Source: Oscillospiraceae bacterium
Lineage (GTDB): Bacteria; Bacillota; Clostridia; Oscillospirales; Ruminococcaceae
Length of the DNA stretch: 64,000 nucleotides
Assembly: GCA_017462785.1 (NCBI GenBank)
Contig: JAFTQJ010000079.1
Span: 36,364-100,363 of the forward strand
Direction: 5' to 3'
Shown here one piece after another: positions 1 to 8,974 of this stretch. Made by a program: the position numbers and the translations under genes. Every line of letters begins with the position of its first letter. Positions within the stretch are counted from its first letter, which is position 1. A model generated the notes under the pieces. It made no database searches and had not been told where the DNA came from. It saw nothing but the letters and a program-made list of their open reading frames with translations.

Positions 1-706
1 TTCCACGGGAGGCAAGTACCTCCACGGGCATGCAGCCCTCATAGACACGGAATGCCGCCCTGTCATGCTCATGCAGCGGAGCTTTTTCCGCAGAAACAAG
101 GGCATTCCAGAATGCTTCATACTCCTCTTTATTCATCGGGCAGTTGAGATAATCGGCATCACCCCGATCATATCTCGACTGGGCAAAGACCAGCTCCATG
201 TTCAGGCTGTCCGCTGCCACAACGGGGGCGGCGGCATCAAAAAAACTCAGACGGCTGCCGCAGAGCTGCTCGATCTTTTCGGAAAGTGCATCCGAGGTCA
301 GGGGACCTGTGGCAATGACCGCATTTTTCTGCGGCAGTTCCGTCAGCTCCTCACGGATGACCGTGATCAGGGGGTGCTCCGTGATCTCCTTTGTGACCAT
401 GGCAGAGAACTGTTCCCTGTCCACAGCCAGTGCACCGCCGGCAGCAACGGCACACGCCTTTGCACAGCGGACGAGGAGGGAGCCTTGCATTTCCATTTCT
501 GTTTTCAGCAGACCGCCGGCGGAACCCAGACGGGATGCCTTCAGGGAATTCGAGCACACCAGCTCTGCCAGCCCTTCATGATGATGAGCCGGACTGTAAC
601 GGTGGGGCTTCATTTCGTATAATTTCACAGCGATCCCTGCATTTGCAAGCTGCCATGCAGCTTCACAGCCGGCAAGACCGCCTCCGACAACAATTGCTTC
701 CGTCAT
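1..706 (-). CDS. trmFO: Methylenetetrahydrofolate--tRNA-(uracil-5-)-methyltransferase, C-terminally truncated by the window edge
   Basis: Folate/FAD-dependent methylation of U54 in tRNA to ribothymidine, acting in the cytosol. Only the first ~235 residues are present; the 3' end lies beyond the window start. The reverse-strand translation opens with the FAD-binding GGGLAGCEAA glycine loop, followed by the family segments YEMKPHRYSPAHH and ELVCSNSLKA, which separate TrmFO from the related GidA/MnmG. The ATG at 706-704 overlaps the topA stop codon by one base (TAATG), so the gene is translationally coupled to topA. The neighbourhood topA-trmFO is common in Firmicutes. I am confident of the family; nothing can be said about the missing C-terminus. 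Confidence 0.93.
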   Translation of the reverse strand, partial: MTEAIVVGGGLAGCEAAWQLANAGIAVKLYEMKPHRYSPAHHHEGLAELVCSNSLKASRLGSAGGLLKTEMEMQGSLLVRCAKACAVAAGGALAVDREQFSAMVTKEITEHPLITVIREELTELPQKNAVIATGPLTSDALSEKIEQLCGSRLSFFDAAAPVVAADSLNMELVFAQSRYDRGDADYLNCPMNKEEYEAFWNALVSAEKAPLHEHDRAAFRVYEGCMPVEVLASRG

Positions 707-2784
707 TACTTCAGACTCCGTTCATAACCGCATTCGGGCTTTTCGCAGACCAGCTTTCCGGACTTGCCGCCCTTCTGGAAAAGGGTGGAGCCGCACTGCG
801 GACAGGTTTCCTCCACAGGAATATTCCATGTCATGAAATTGCAGTCCGGATAACCGCTGCATCCATAAAAGCTTCTGCCACGCTTGGACTTTTTCAGTAC
901 GATTTTTTCCTTGCAAAGCGGACAGGTACCGCCGGTTTCCTGCACGATCTTGCGGGTATTGCGGCAGTCCGGAAAACCGGAGCATGCAAGGAATTTGCCG
1001 AATCTGCCGATCTTGATGACCATTTTCTTGCCGCACTGCTCGCATACCTCGTCCGTTTCCTCGTCCGGCACCTTGACATGCTTGCCCTCCATGGCTTCTT
1101 CCGCTTTGGCAAGGGTCTTGGCAAAATCCTGATAGAAGGCATCGAGGGTTTCCACCCAGTCAGCCGTGCCCTGCTCGACATTATCGAGGTCGGTTTCCAT
1201 CTTCGCTGTGAATGCGGTGTCCACGATATGCTCAAAATGCTCCTTCATGAGCTGTGTGATGACCTCACCCAATGCTGTGGGCTTGAGCTGCTTGCCCTCA
1301 CGTTCAACGTACATTCTTGCAAGGATCGTGGTAATGGTCGGTGCGTAGGTACTCGGTCTGCCGATGCCGTTTTCTTCAAGTGCCTTAATGAGTGTCGCTT
1401 CGGAGAATCTTGCAGGCGGCTGTGTGAAATGCTGGTTGCCGTCGAGCTTGAGCACCTTCAGGACATCATCCACCGACAGAAGCGGCAGCATCTTCTGGTT
1501 CTCTTCTTCGTTCTCGTTCTTCTCCTCATAAAGGATGGTGAAGCCGTCAAACCGCACAGAATAGCCGGATGCCTTGAACTGGCAGCCTGCCGCATCAATA
1601 TCCACGGAAACGGTATCGAGGAGAGCATTCGCCATCTGGCTGGCAATGAAACGCTCCCAGATCAGCTTGTAGAGCTTATACTGGTCGCTGGTCAGGTTGT
1701 TCTTGACCTTGTCGGGGGTCATATCCGGCATGGTCGGGCGGATGGCTTCGTGGGTATCCTGTGCATTCTTCTTGGTCTTGAATACACGGGGCTTTTCCGG
1801 CAGATAATTCTCGCCGTATTCAGCCTTGATATACTCCGCCGCTGCGGTCTGTGCGTCCGCAGAAATACGCAGGCTGTCGGTTCTCATGTAGGTGATCAGA
1901 CCGACTGCACCCATATCATCGAGGTCGATACCTTCGTACAGCTCCTGTGCCGCCTTCATGGTACGCTTGGACTGGAAGCCGAGCCGCTTGGATGCCTCCT
2001 GCTGCAATGTGGAGGTGATGAACGGCGGTGCCGGCTGCTTCTTGGTGATCCGCTTCTTGATGCCGGTCACAACGAAAGGAACGTTCTCCAGCCGCTGGAG
2101 GAGCATCTGTGCCTGCATTTCGTTTGCGATCTCGATCTTTTCTCCGTCCACTGCGGCAAGCTTTGCTGTGAACTGCTTGGCACTATGGGGAGAACGGAGC
2201 TTTGCATCAATGCTCCAGTATTCCTTCGGCTCAAATGCACGGATCTCGTCCTCCCTGTCCACGATCAGACGCACCGCAACGGACTGCACACGTCCGGCGG
2301 ACAGACCTCTCTTGACCTTCTTCCAGAGGAAGGGACTGAGCTTGTAGCCCACCAGACGGTCAAGGATTCGCCGTGCCTGCTGTGCATTCACAAGGTCGAT
2401 GTCGATCTTGTGCGGATTCGCCATACCATTCTGCACACCGGTCTTGGTGATCTCATTGAATGCAACACGGTTGTTGGCATTCATATCGAGATTCAGCATC
2501 TGTGCCAGATGCCATGAGATCGCCTCTCCCTCACGGTCCGGGTCAGTTGCAAGGTAAACGCATTCGCTCTTCTTTGCACGTTTTTTCAGATCCTTGATGA
2601 CATCCTCCTTGCCCTTCATATCCAGATACTGCGGTGTGAAGCCGTTTTCCACATCTACGCCGATCTTGGATTTCGGAAGGTCACGGACATGCCCCATGGA
2701 GGCGATGACCTCAAAATTGCTGCCGAGATATTTCTGTATGGTCTTTGCCTTCGCAGGAGACTCTACAATCACTAAATTTGCCAT
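706..2784 (-). CDS. topA: DNA topoisomerase I
   Basis: Type IA topoisomerase that relaxes negative supercoils. The N-terminus NLVIVESPAKAKTI is the Toprim start; the active-site tyrosine is Tyr299 in ITYMRTDS. Three C-terminal C4 zinc ribbons are visible (CEQCGKK, CPLCKEK, CPQCGST, each with a second Cys pair). Length is 692 aa, normal for Firmicutes. I chose the ATG at 2784 because family proteins start at this MANLVIVES; a GTG at 2811 would lie almost on top of the AGGAGG at 2814-2819 and add nine unconserved residues. It follows dprA by 10 nt and overlaps trmFO by one base, so all four genes of the block are probably cotranscribed. Confidence 0.96.
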   Translation of the reverse strand: MANLVIVESPAKAKTIQKYLGSNFEVIASMGHVRDLPKSKIGVDVENGFTPQYLDMKGKEDVIKDLKKRAKKSECVYLATDPDREGEAISWHLAQMLNLDMNANNRVAFNEITKTGVQNGMANPHKIDIDLVNAQQARRILDRLVGYKLSPFLWKKVKRGLSAGRVQSVAVRLIVDREDEIRAFEPKEYWSIDAKLRSPHSAKQFTAKLAAVDGEKIEIANEMQAQMLLQRLENVPFVVTGIKKRITKKQPAPPFITSTLQQEASKRLGFQSKRTMKAAQELYEGIDLDDMGAVGLITYMRTDSLRISADAQTAAAEYIKAEYGENYLPEKPRVFKTKKNAQDTHEAIRPTMPDMTPDKVKNNLTSDQYKLYKLIWERFIASQMANALLDTVSVDIDAAGCQFKASGYSVRFDGFTILYEEKNENEEENQKMLPLLSVDDVLKVLKLDGNQHFTQPPARFSEATLIKALEENGIGRPSTYAPTITTILARMYVEREGKQLKPTALGEVITQLMKEHFEHIVDTAFTAKMETDLDNVEQGTADWVETLDAFYQDFAKTLAKAEEAMEGKHVKVPDEETDEVCEQCGKKMVIKIGRFGKFLACSGFPDCRNTRKIVQETGGTCPLCKEKIVLKKSKRGRSFYGCSGYPDCNFMTWNIPVEETCPQCGSTLFQKGGKSGKLVCEKPECGYERSLK

Positions 2785-2794
2785 AGATCCGTCA

Positions 2795-4069
2795 TCAGTC
2801 CGATGACGCACCCTCCTTTCTGATGACTGACAGCTTCCTTGCTGTGTCTGTTAGTTCAAATCTGCTTCTGTCTATATCAACGATGTAACCCTGCAGCTCC
2901 AGCTCAAGGGTCACAACGGAGGTTTCCTGAAAGCCCTTGCCGAGCATCGTGCAGATGTCATTGATGTTCTGCGTGCCCTCTGCCAGCATTCTGAGGATCT
3001 TCAGGTGTTCCTCGTGCATCCAGTCGGGCGGTTCGATGGATTCGGGCTGTGGTTCAGGCTCTGCGACCGGAACGGATTTCACTGTCCTGCGTGCAGGGGC
3101 TTTCTTCACCGGAGCCGGCTTGCCCTCGTCAAAGATCAGGGAATCCTGTGTACGGGTCGCATCCTCTTCATCATACATTGTTAGTTTGTGCGGATACCGG
3201 AGATAATATGTGTAAAGAATATCCAGATAATTGAAAACAGGGTAGGCTCCGTCACGCAGGAAGCCTGCAACGCCGCTGTATCTGGCATCAAAAAGATCTG
3301 CCGGCGGTACACAGAACACCTGCTTGCCCTGTTCACAGGCAAGATTGGCGGTGATGAGTGAGCCGCTGCGTGCACCTGCTTCGAGTACGAGCGTTGCCTC
3401 GCTGATGCCGGCGAGGATGCGGTTGCGGACGGGGAAATTTGCAGGGAACGGCTGTGTTCCGGGGAAATACTCCGACAAAAGCAAACCGTTCTGCACGATC
3501 TTCTGCTTCATCTCACGGTTCTCTCTCGGGTAGTCATAATCCACGCCGCAGCCAAGTACGCCGATCGTCGGCGTTCCTGCTTCGATCGCCGCACGATGTG
3601 CCGCTGCATCCAGACCGACGGCACAGCCGCTTGCAAGCACGATATTGCATCTCGCAAGATCCCGACAAAGCCAGTTGGCAACACGCATGCTGTACTCAGA
3701 AGGGCGGCGTGTTCCGACAACTGTGAGGATCATGCTGCCGTTGAGGATCGAGGGATCGCCCTTGTAGAACAGCACCAGCGGCGGATTGAAGATATGCCGC
3801 AGAGATTCGGGATACAGCTCACTCTCCCATGTCATGATTCCGATTCCATTCTTCTCGCAGTGAGCCATCACGCTTTCCGCCTGTTCCAGACGGATCTTAC
3901 GCACTTTGAGGCGTTCCTTCTCTGCGAGCAAACTGCAATCCGGATCATGCAGTACATAGTACAATTCCTTTGGTGTGCTGTGCATCTGTACGATCTCAAG
4001 CGTCTTGGCATTCGCTGTGCCAAGAACCATGACCAGCCAGAGCCAGTATTTTGTATTGTCCTGTTCCAT
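2795..4069 (-). CDS. dprA: DNA processing protein DprA
   Basis: Loads RecA onto single-stranded DNA during uptake and recombination. The 424 aa protein has the DprA Rossmann core: VVGTRRPSEYSMRVA, ASGCAVGLDAAAHRAA, then FPVRNRILAGISE and ARSGSLITANLA, and a C-terminal winged-helix domain (DWMHEEHLKILRML onward). I use the ATG at 4069, preceded by an AGCGGGGG sequence; an in-frame ATG at 4102 would overlap the upstream methyltransferase by 28 nt. It sits between that methyltransferase and topA, a frequent Firmicutes arrangement. DprA alone does not show natural competence, since it is near universal. Confidence 0.95.
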   Translation of the reverse strand: MEQDNTKYWLWLVMVLGTANAKTLEIVQMHSTPKELYYVLHDPDCSLLAEKERLKVRKIRLEQAESVMAHCEKNGIGIMTWESELYPESLRHIFNPPLVLFYKGDPSILNGSMILTVVGTRRPSEYSMRVANWLCRDLARCNIVLASGCAVGLDAAAHRAAIEAGTPTIGVLGCGVDYDYPRENREMKQKIVQNGLLLSEYFPGTQPFPANFPVRNRILAGISEATLVLEAGARSGSLITANLACEQGKQVFCVPPADLFDARYSGVAGFLRDGAYPVFNYLDILYTYYLRYPHKLTMYDEEDATRTQDSLIFDEGKPAPVKKAPARRTVKSVPVAEPEPQPESIEPPDWMHEEHLKILRMLAEGTQNINDICTMLGKGFQETSVVTLELELQGYIVDIDRSRFELTDTARKLSVIRKEGASSD

Positions 4070-4074
4070 CTGAT

Positions 4075-4878
4075 TTAACCCCCGCTTTTCATCATTTCCC
4101 ACATGAGAATGCCTGCCGCCATTGCCGCATTCAGGGATTCCGGTCCGCCCTGCATCGGAATGGTCACAGCAGTCTGACAGGCTGCAATGACCTCCGCCGG
4201 CAGTCCGTTCCCCTCATTGCCGATCCAGACAGCACTGCCGCCTGAAAAGCTGCATTCTGTCAATGGGACGGCATGCTTTGCAGGGACAGCCGCATAGCTG
4301 CGGATTCCGGCTGCGTGGAGCATTCCGAGCAGTCCGAGGGCATCCGTGCAGTCATAGACCGGCACACGGAATACGGAGCCCATGGTCGCACGGACGACCT
4401 TGGGGCTGTACAGCTCACAGCTTCCGCTGGTCAGTACGGCATCCACGCCGAGGGCATCGGCAGTCCGCAGGATCATCCCCATATTGCCGGGGTCCTGCAA
4501 ATTGCAGAGCACGAGGTACTTCCCTTCTGCTGAGAGCACCTTGGAAAGCTCCCTTTGCTCCGGCATGCGGCACACGGCAAAAATGCCCTGTGTATGCTCC
4601 GTGTCGGTCATCGCATCACCGACAGCATCGGAAATGCGGAGGAGCTTTCCGGTTTCCTGCATCCGTTCCGTCAGCAGTTCGCCGTGCTTCTCCCACGCTG
4701 TATCCGTTACAAAAAGCTGCTGCACACGCCCCGTTTTTTGCAGGGCATCGCATGCAATGCGGAGTCCCTCTGCAACAAACAGTCCTTCGGTTCTGCGAGC
4801 CTTCTTCTGGTCACGCAGACGCTTGTAGTGCTTGACAGCCGGATTGTCTTTTGCCGTAATTCTGGTATTTTCCCGCAT
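4075..4878 (-). CDS. TrmH/SpoU-family RNA 2'-O-methyltransferase
   Basis: A SPOUT-fold methyltransferase that probably 2'-O-methylates rRNA or tRNA with SAM. Of 267 aa, residues ~1-100 form the substrate-binding domain and the rest the knotted catalytic domain, with the family motifs VLCNLQDPGNMGMILRTAD, IGNEGNGLPAE and IPMQGGPESLNAAMAAGI. The ATG at 4878 has a good AGGAGG 7 nt upstream; a longer in-frame start at 4962 would run into the rplT terminator. It is the first gene of the methyltransferase-dprA-topA-trmFO block. The exact target (YsgA- or RlmB-like) cannot be told from sequence, so no symbol is given. Confidence 0.9.
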   Translation of the reverse strand: MRENTRITAKDNPAVKHYKRLRDQKKARRTEGLFVAEGLRIACDALQKTGRVQQLFVTDTAWEKHGELLTERMQETGKLLRISDAVGDAMTDTEHTQGIFAVCRMPEQRELSKVLSAEGKYLVLCNLQDPGNMGMILRTADALGVDAVLTSGSCELYSPKVVRATMGSVFRVPVYDCTDALGLLGMLHAAGIRSYAAVPAKHAVPLTECSFSGGSAVWIGNEGNGLPAEVIAACQTAVTIPMQGGPESLNAAMAAGILMWEMMKSGG

Positions 4879-4939
4879 GTGCCGCCTCCTGTTCCGGTGT
4901 TTTTCCTTTCCCTTTTCGGAAAAACTGTAATGTATAACA

Positions 4940-4974
4940 AAACACGCTCTTTGTGAAGTCAAGAGCGTGTTTTT
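4940..4974 (-). terminator. Rho-independent terminator of the infC-rpmI-rplT operon
   Basis: A stem of about 11 bp (arms 4941-4951 and 4960-4970, AACACGCTCTT type) around a short loop starts 9 nt after the rplT stop. On the minus strand it runs into GTGTTTTGTT. It separates the ribosomal operon from the methyltransferase gene. Confidence 0.8.
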
Positions 4975-4982
4975 GATTCAAA

Positions 4983-5336
4983 TCAAAGAGCTGCCTTTGC
5001 CTTCTCAGCAATTGCTGTAAAGCCTGCTGCATCGTTGATAGCGATTTCAGAAAGCATCTTTCTGTTCAGTGTGATACCAGCCTTCTTGCAGCCGTTCATG
5101 AATGTGGAATAGTTCATGCCGTTCATCTTAGCAGCTGCGGAAATTCTGGTGATCCAGAGCTGTCTGAAGTTTCTCTTCTTCTGCTTTCTGCCGATGTATG
5201 CATACTGACCGGACTTCATTACAGCCTGCTTGGCCATCTTGAAATGCTTGCTCTTTGCACCGAAATAGCCCTTAGCCAGCTTCAGAGTCTTATTTCTTCT
5301 CTTACGAGTCATCATCGCACCCTTAATACGTGCCAT
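4983..5336 (-). CDS. rplT: 50S ribosomal protein L20
   Basis: Binds 23S rRNA early in 50S assembly and, in Bacillus, represses its own operon through the leader RNA. The 117 aa sequence is a full-length L20 ([36 protein letters not shown]). ATG 5336 is chosen over ATG 5342 because it lies 9 nt from GGAGG and gives the conserved MARIKG start. Third gene of infC-rpmI-rplT, followed directly by a terminator. Confidence 0.98.
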   Translation of the reverse strand: MARIKGAMMTRKRRNKTLKLAKGYFGAKSKHFKMAKQAVMKSGQYAYIGRKQKKRNFRQLWITRISAAAKMNGMNYSTFMNGCKKAGITLNRKMLSEIAINDAAGFTAIAEKAKAAL

Positions 5337-5404
5337 TGTCATCTACCTCCGTATATTTTGATTTACAGTTCACTCAGCTTTCACGTTCATCCGTGCCTGA
5401 CGGC

Positions 5405-5608
5405 TTACAGATAAGGAACGAGCTTCTTGATGGTCGGTGCGTTGGTAACGTCTGCAACGCCTGCACCTCTTGCGATTCTCTTACGCTTTGTATCCTTCTG
5501 TGTCAGTCTGTGACGCTTGTTGGTGTGCTGGTACTTTACCTTGCCGCTTGCTGTCAGCTTGAAACGCTTCTTTGCACCGGAATGTGTCTTTACTTTCACC
5601 TTTGCCAT
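5405..5608 (-). CDS. rpmI: 50S ribosomal protein L35
   Basis: Small basic 67 aa protein of the large ribosomal subunit. It has the complete L35 pattern: [20 protein letters not shown] and [18 protein letters not shown]. Strong AAGGAGG upstream of the ATG. Middle gene of infC-rpmI-rplT, with 68 nt to rplT and 16 nt to infC. Confidence 0.98.
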   Translation of the reverse strand: MAKVKVKTHSGAKKRFKLTASGKVKYQHTNKRHRLTQKDTKRKRIARGAGVADVTNAPTIKKLVPYL

Positions 5609-5624
5609 GAGTAGTTCCTCCTTT

Positions 5625-6143
5625 TTACTTGGATGCCTTCGGGGATATGAACATTACAATGCTACGCCCTTCCATCTTTGCGGGTTTTTCCACCGTTCCG
5701 ACTTCAGCACATGCGTCCTTGAAACGGTTCAGCAGTTCTTCACCGATCTGCGGATGTGCGATCGCACGCTTACGGAATCTGACTGAAACCTTCAGCTTAT
5801 CGCCCGAACTCAGGAATTTGATTGCCTGATTCACTTTGGTTTCAAAGTCATGATCGTCAATTGCGGAGAACATTCTGATCTCCTTGATGGTCATTACCTT
5901 CTGGTTCTTCCTTGCTTCCTTCTCACGCTTCTGCTGTTCATAGCAGTACTTACCGTAATCGAGAATGCGGCACACCGGCGGTTTCGCCTGCGGTGCAATC
6001 TTTACAAGGTCGAGATTCTTTTCATAGGCGAGCTTCTGTGCGTCCTTCGCTGACATTTCGCCCAGTTTAGAGCCGTCAGCATCGATGACCAGAACTTCCT
6101 TGTCCCTGATCATTTCATTGATCTGCATGTCCTGCTTACTTAT
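5625..6143 (-). CDS. infC: Translation initiation factor IF-3, with an AUA start codon
   Basis: Binds the 30S subunit and checks the start codon and initiator tRNA. The 172 aa product has the N domain ([16 protein letters not shown]) joined by a Lys-rich linker to the C domain ([19 protein letters not shown]). The best start is ATA at 6143-6141: GGGGGTG lies 6 nt upstream and the protein then begins SKQDMQINE, matching the family. The alternative TTG at 6158 sits directly on the G-tract. Rare AUU/AUA starts are known for infC and allow autoregulation by IF3, so the choice is biologically sensible. The first Met codon in frame comes only five codons later. Confidence 0.95.
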   Translation of the reverse strand: MSKQDMQINEMIRDKEVLVIDADGSKLGEMSAKDAQKLAYEKNLDLVKIAPQAKPPVCRILDYGKYCYEQQKREKEARKNQKVMTIKEIRMFSAIDDHDFETKVNQAIKFLSSGDKLKVSVRFRKRAIAHPQIGEELLNRFKDACAEVGTVEKPAKMEGRSIVMFISPKASK

Positions 6144-6326
6144 TGCGGGCACCCCCAAGCATTAAAATTTAAAACAAAAATGAGTGCTGACACATGTCTG
6201 CACTCACCACACATCATTCCCCTTCGCACACTTGCGTCCGCTTCGGAAAATAACATATTGACCGTTTCGGCATTCGACTAAATCGGGTCAAACGGTGAGC
6301 CACATACTGTGTCTGCTTTGTTTTCG
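6144..6326 (-). promoter_or_regulatory. infC operon leader (L20-type autoregulatory leader)
   Basis: The ~180 nt between the infC promoter and infC is untranslated and rich in inverted repeats, and ends in an attenuator hairpin. Position and layout match the L20/IF3 leaders of Firmicutes, where excess L20 favours termination. I recognise it by location and structure rather than by a full covariance match. Confidence 0.65.
6171..6206 (-). terminator. Attenuator terminator in the infC leader
   Basis: TGAGTGC (6181-6187) pairs with GCACTCA (6200-6206). On the minus strand the hairpin is followed by ATTTTTGTTTT (6180-6170), a classic intrinsic terminator placed about 30 nt before the infC start. 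Confidence 0.8.
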
Positions 6327-6332
6327 TAGTAT

Positions 6333-6361
6333 ATTATAACCCATCTTTCAGATTTTGTCAA
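6333..6361 (-). promoter_or_regulatory. Sigma-A promoter of infC-rpmI-rplT
   Basis: Consensus TTGACA (6361-6356) and TATAAT (6338-6333) with a 17 nt spacer. Start of transcription is predicted near 6326, giving the ~180 nt leader. Confidence 0.9.
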
Positions 6362-6439
6362 GTGTTTTTCTGAAATTTTTTGGATTTTTTTGAGATCCGA
6401 TGTTTTTTCAGACAATTTAAACAAAATTGCATTTTCCTA

Positions 6440-6469
6440 TTGCAATTCACTATGAAAATGTGCTATAAT
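6440..6469 (+). promoter_or_regulatory. Promoter of the phoH-ybeY-era operon
   Basis: TTGCAA (6440-6445), 18 nt, TATAAT (6464-6469), with TGTGC directly before the -10. It is divergent from the infC promoter, about 80 bp away. Confidence 0.8.
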
Positions 6470-6535
6470 GTATAATGAAGTATGCAGTCCGTCCGTGCGG
6501 CTGACTAAAATTTGGAAAGCGAGTCTGAAATATAC

Positions 6536-7501
6536 ATGTCAGAAATTATTGTCAATCTCCAGAATCCGGCAAAAATGCCCGAGCTGCTTGGCAGCTGTGA
6601 CGAGAACCTGAACGCCATTCAGAGGGAGTTCGGTGTCATCCTCTTCTGCCGTGGGGCGGATGTCCACATCAGCGGCGAGCCTGAACGGGCAGAAAAGGCA
6701 GCAAGTGCGATCCGCCTGCTCATGGAGCTTGCGGAAAAGGGTCAGCATCTGACCGAGCAGACTGTCCGCTACGTCATTTCAATGGTGACGGATGGTGAAG
6801 CTCAGGCTCTGCGTGATTTCAGCGGTGACGGCATCTGTATGACCACAAGCGGCAAGGTCGTCCGTCCGAAAACGGTGGGACAGCGGAAATATGTGGATGC
6901 CATTGCAAAGAACACCATCGTTCTCGGTGTCGGGCCTGCCGGTACGGGCAAGACCTATCTTGCGGTGGCTCTGGCAGTCAAGGCATTCCGTGCCCATGAG
7001 ATCCAGAAGATCATCCTGACACGCCCAGCGGTGGAAGCCGGCGAAAAGCTCGGTTTTCTGCCGGGTGACTTGCAGGAAAAGGTGGATCCCTACCTCAGAC
7101 CGCTTTACGATGCACTCTTTGATATGTTCGGTGCGGAAACCTTCGCAAGGCATATGGAAAAGAACGTGATCGAGGTCGCACCGCTTGCCTATATGCGTGG
7201 ACGCACGCTGGACAATGCATTCATTATTCTGGACGAAGCACAGAACACGACCTCCGAACAGATCAAGATGTGCCTGACACGTCTTGGTGAAGGCAGCAAA
7301 ATGGTCATCACCGGTGACATCACGCAGATCGACCTGCCGGAGAAACGGAAATCCGGTCTGATCGAGGCGATGAAGGTGCTCCGCAATGTGGATGATATTG
7401 CAACCATCCGTTTTTCGGAAAAGGATGTTGTACGTCACAAGATCGTTCAGGACATTATCAAGGCTTATGAAGCCTACCATAAGGAAGGGAGAAAATTCTA
7501 A
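6536..7501 (+). CDS. phoH: PhoH-family ATPase (YbeZ type)
   Basis: P-loop ATPase thought to work with YbeY and Era in rRNA processing. Of 321 aa, residues ~1-110 are the KH-like N-terminal region; the PhoH ATPase follows with Walker A GPAGTGKT near residue 133, PAVEAGEKLGFLPGD and Walker B FIILDEAQN. I prefer ATG 6536 (MSEIIVNLQ); a TTG at 6512 is possible but adds unconserved residues, and the Shine-Dalgarno signal is weak for both. Its TAA overlaps the ybeY ATG (TAATG). The phoH-ybeY-era order is conserved in Firmicutes. Confidence 0.93.
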   Translation: MSEIIVNLQNPAKMPELLGSCDENLNAIQREFGVILFCRGADVHISGEPERAEKAASAIRLLMELAEKGQHLTEQTVRYVISMVTDGEAQALRDFSGDGICMTTSGKVVRPKTVGQRKYVDAIAKNTIVLGVGPAGTGKTYLAVALAVKAFRAHEIQKIILTRPAVEAGEKLGFLPGDLQEKVDPYLRPLYDALFDMFGAETFARHMEKNVIEVAPLAYMRGRTLDNAFIILDEAQNTTSEQIKMCLTRLGEGSKMVITGDITQIDLPEKRKSGLIEAMKVLRNVDDIATIRFSEKDVVRHKIVQDIIKAYEAYHKEGRKF

Positions 7502-8028
7502 TGCAGCAAACAGGTAAATTGAAAGTATATGTCAAAAATAATCAGAACAGTGTCAAGATTCCTTCCGGCATCCGCCTGCTGATCAGACGCTGCTGCCATG
7601 CAGTGCTGGTATCCGAGGGCTTTACACAGAATGCCGAGGTGAGCGTTTCCTTTGTTTCCGCCAATGAGATCCGGAGCTTAAATAAGGTATACCGCAACAA
7701 GGACAGCGTGACGGATGTGCTTTCCTTCCCGCTGACCGATCCTGACGGCACCATGGAAACCAATGCGGAAACAGGTTATGTTCTGCTCGGTGACGTTGTG
7801 ATCTGTATTGAAACTGCGGTCAAGCAGGCGAATATTTACGGGCACTCCCTCGATCGTGAGATCGGGTTCCTGACAGTGCATTCCATGCTCCATCTGCTGG
7901 GCTACGACCATGAGACCAGCAAGCTGGACGAACGGATCATGCGTGAAAAGGAAGAAGCGGTTCTCGAAAAGCTCGGCATTTCAAGAGAGATGACCTATGT
8001 GACGGATCAACAGAAAGGACTGCTATGA
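7501..8028 (+). CDS. ybeY: Endoribonuclease / rRNA maturation factor YbeY
   Basis: Zinc-dependent RNase for 16S rRNA 3' end maturation and ribosome quality control. The 175 aa protein carries the diagnostic HSMLHLLGYDH zinc motif (His127, His131, His137) and the upstream segment VTDVLSFPL. It overlaps phoH by one base and era by four (ATGA), so the three are translated as a coupled unit. A typical Firmicutes YbeY in length and motif. Confidence 0.96.
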   Translation: MQQTGKLKVYVKNNQNSVKIPSGIRLLIRRCCHAVLVSEGFTQNAEVSVSFVSANEIRSLNKVYRNKDSVTDVLSFPLTDPDGTMETNAETGYVLLGDVVICIETAVKQANIYGHSLDREIGFLTVHSMLHLLGYDHETSKLDERIMREKEEAVLEKLGISREMTYVTDQQKGLL

Positions 8029-8918
8029 CAAAAACGATATTCCTGACACTTTCCGGCAGAACGAATGCCGGCAAATCCACACTGCTCAATGCACTCATCG
8101 GTGAAAAGATCGCTGCGGTGAGCAGCAAATCCCAGACGACACGCACACGCATCACGGGCATCCTGACCAAGGGGGATACACAATATGTATTCATTGACAC
8201 CCCCGGTCTGCACAAGCCGAAGAACAAGCTGAGTACGCACATGCTCAAAACAGCGGAAAGCTCTGCAACGGATGCGGATGCAGTGCTCTATGTCATTGAC
8301 TGCACCAAGAAGCTGCACGAGCAGGATGAGGCGATGCTCAGAACGCTGCGTGACAAGAAGATCGCCTGCATCATCGTGGTGAACAAGATCGACCTTTTAC
8401 AGGACAAGTCCGCCATGATGCCGCTCCTGCTCAGACTGAACAATGAGTACAATCCGCATGCGATCATTCCGGTCAGTGCCTCTGCAAAGGACGGCATTGA
8501 CGAGATCATGGCGGCGGCTGAAGAGCTGGCACAGCCGTCGGTGCATTTCTTCCCCGATGATTCCTTCACCGATCAGCCGGAGCGTGTGCTGGCAGCGGAG
8601 ATGATCCGTGAGAAGCTCCTGCGGCTGCTCAATGAGGAAGTCCCCCACGGCATTGCTGTGACGGTGGAAACGATGAAGGAACGGCAGGACAAGGATCTGC
8701 TGGATATTTCGGCGGTGATCTACTGCGAACGTGATTCCCACAAGGGCATCATCATCGGCAAGCACGGCAGCATGCTGAAGAAAATCGCAAGCTCCGCAAG
8801 ACGTGATCTCGAAAATTTCTTTGAAATTCAGGTCAACCTCCAGTGCTTTGTGAAGGTCAAGGAGGGCTGGCGGAACAAGGAGGGTCTGATCCGCAGCTTT
8901 GGTCTGTCCGAGGAATGA
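8025..8918 (+). CDS. era: GTPase Era
   Basis: GTPase that binds the 3' end of 16S rRNA and aids 30S assembly. 297 aa: G1 GRTNAGKST at residues 11-19, G3 DTPGLHKP, G4 NKID, G5 SASAKDGIDE, then a C-terminal KH domain with GIIIGKHGSMLKKIA. Complete, normal length, overlapping ybeY. Confidence 0.97.
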   Translation: MTKTIFLTLSGRTNAGKSTLLNALIGEKIAAVSSKSQTTRTRITGILTKGDTQYVFIDTPGLHKPKNKLSTHMLKTAESSATDADAVLYVIDCTKKLHEQDEAMLRTLRDKKIACIIVVNKIDLLQDKSAMMPLLLRLNNEYNPHAIIPVSASAKDGIDEIMAAAEELAQPSVHFFPDDSFTDQPERVLAAEMIREKLLRLLNEEVPHGIAVTVETMKERQDKDLLDISAVIYCERDSHKGIIIGKHGSMLKKIASSARRDLENFFEIQVNLQCFVKVKEGWRNKEGLIRSFGLSEE

Positions 8919-8974
8919 TCTCCCAGTGATAAAATGCATCCTCTCTGCGGATACTATCAGCGGAGGGATGCTCT

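Noticed and set aside
430-2517. Long open frame on the plus strand opposite topA
   Set aside because: It is the mirror of topA codon usage; no Shine-Dalgarno, no recognisable motif, and topA is certain.
4920-4965. Promoter for the methyltransferase-dprA-topA-trmFO block (TTGACT ... TATACA)
   Set aside because: Spacing of 20 nt, and the sequence lies inside the rplT terminator; an extended -10 is possible but not supported enough.
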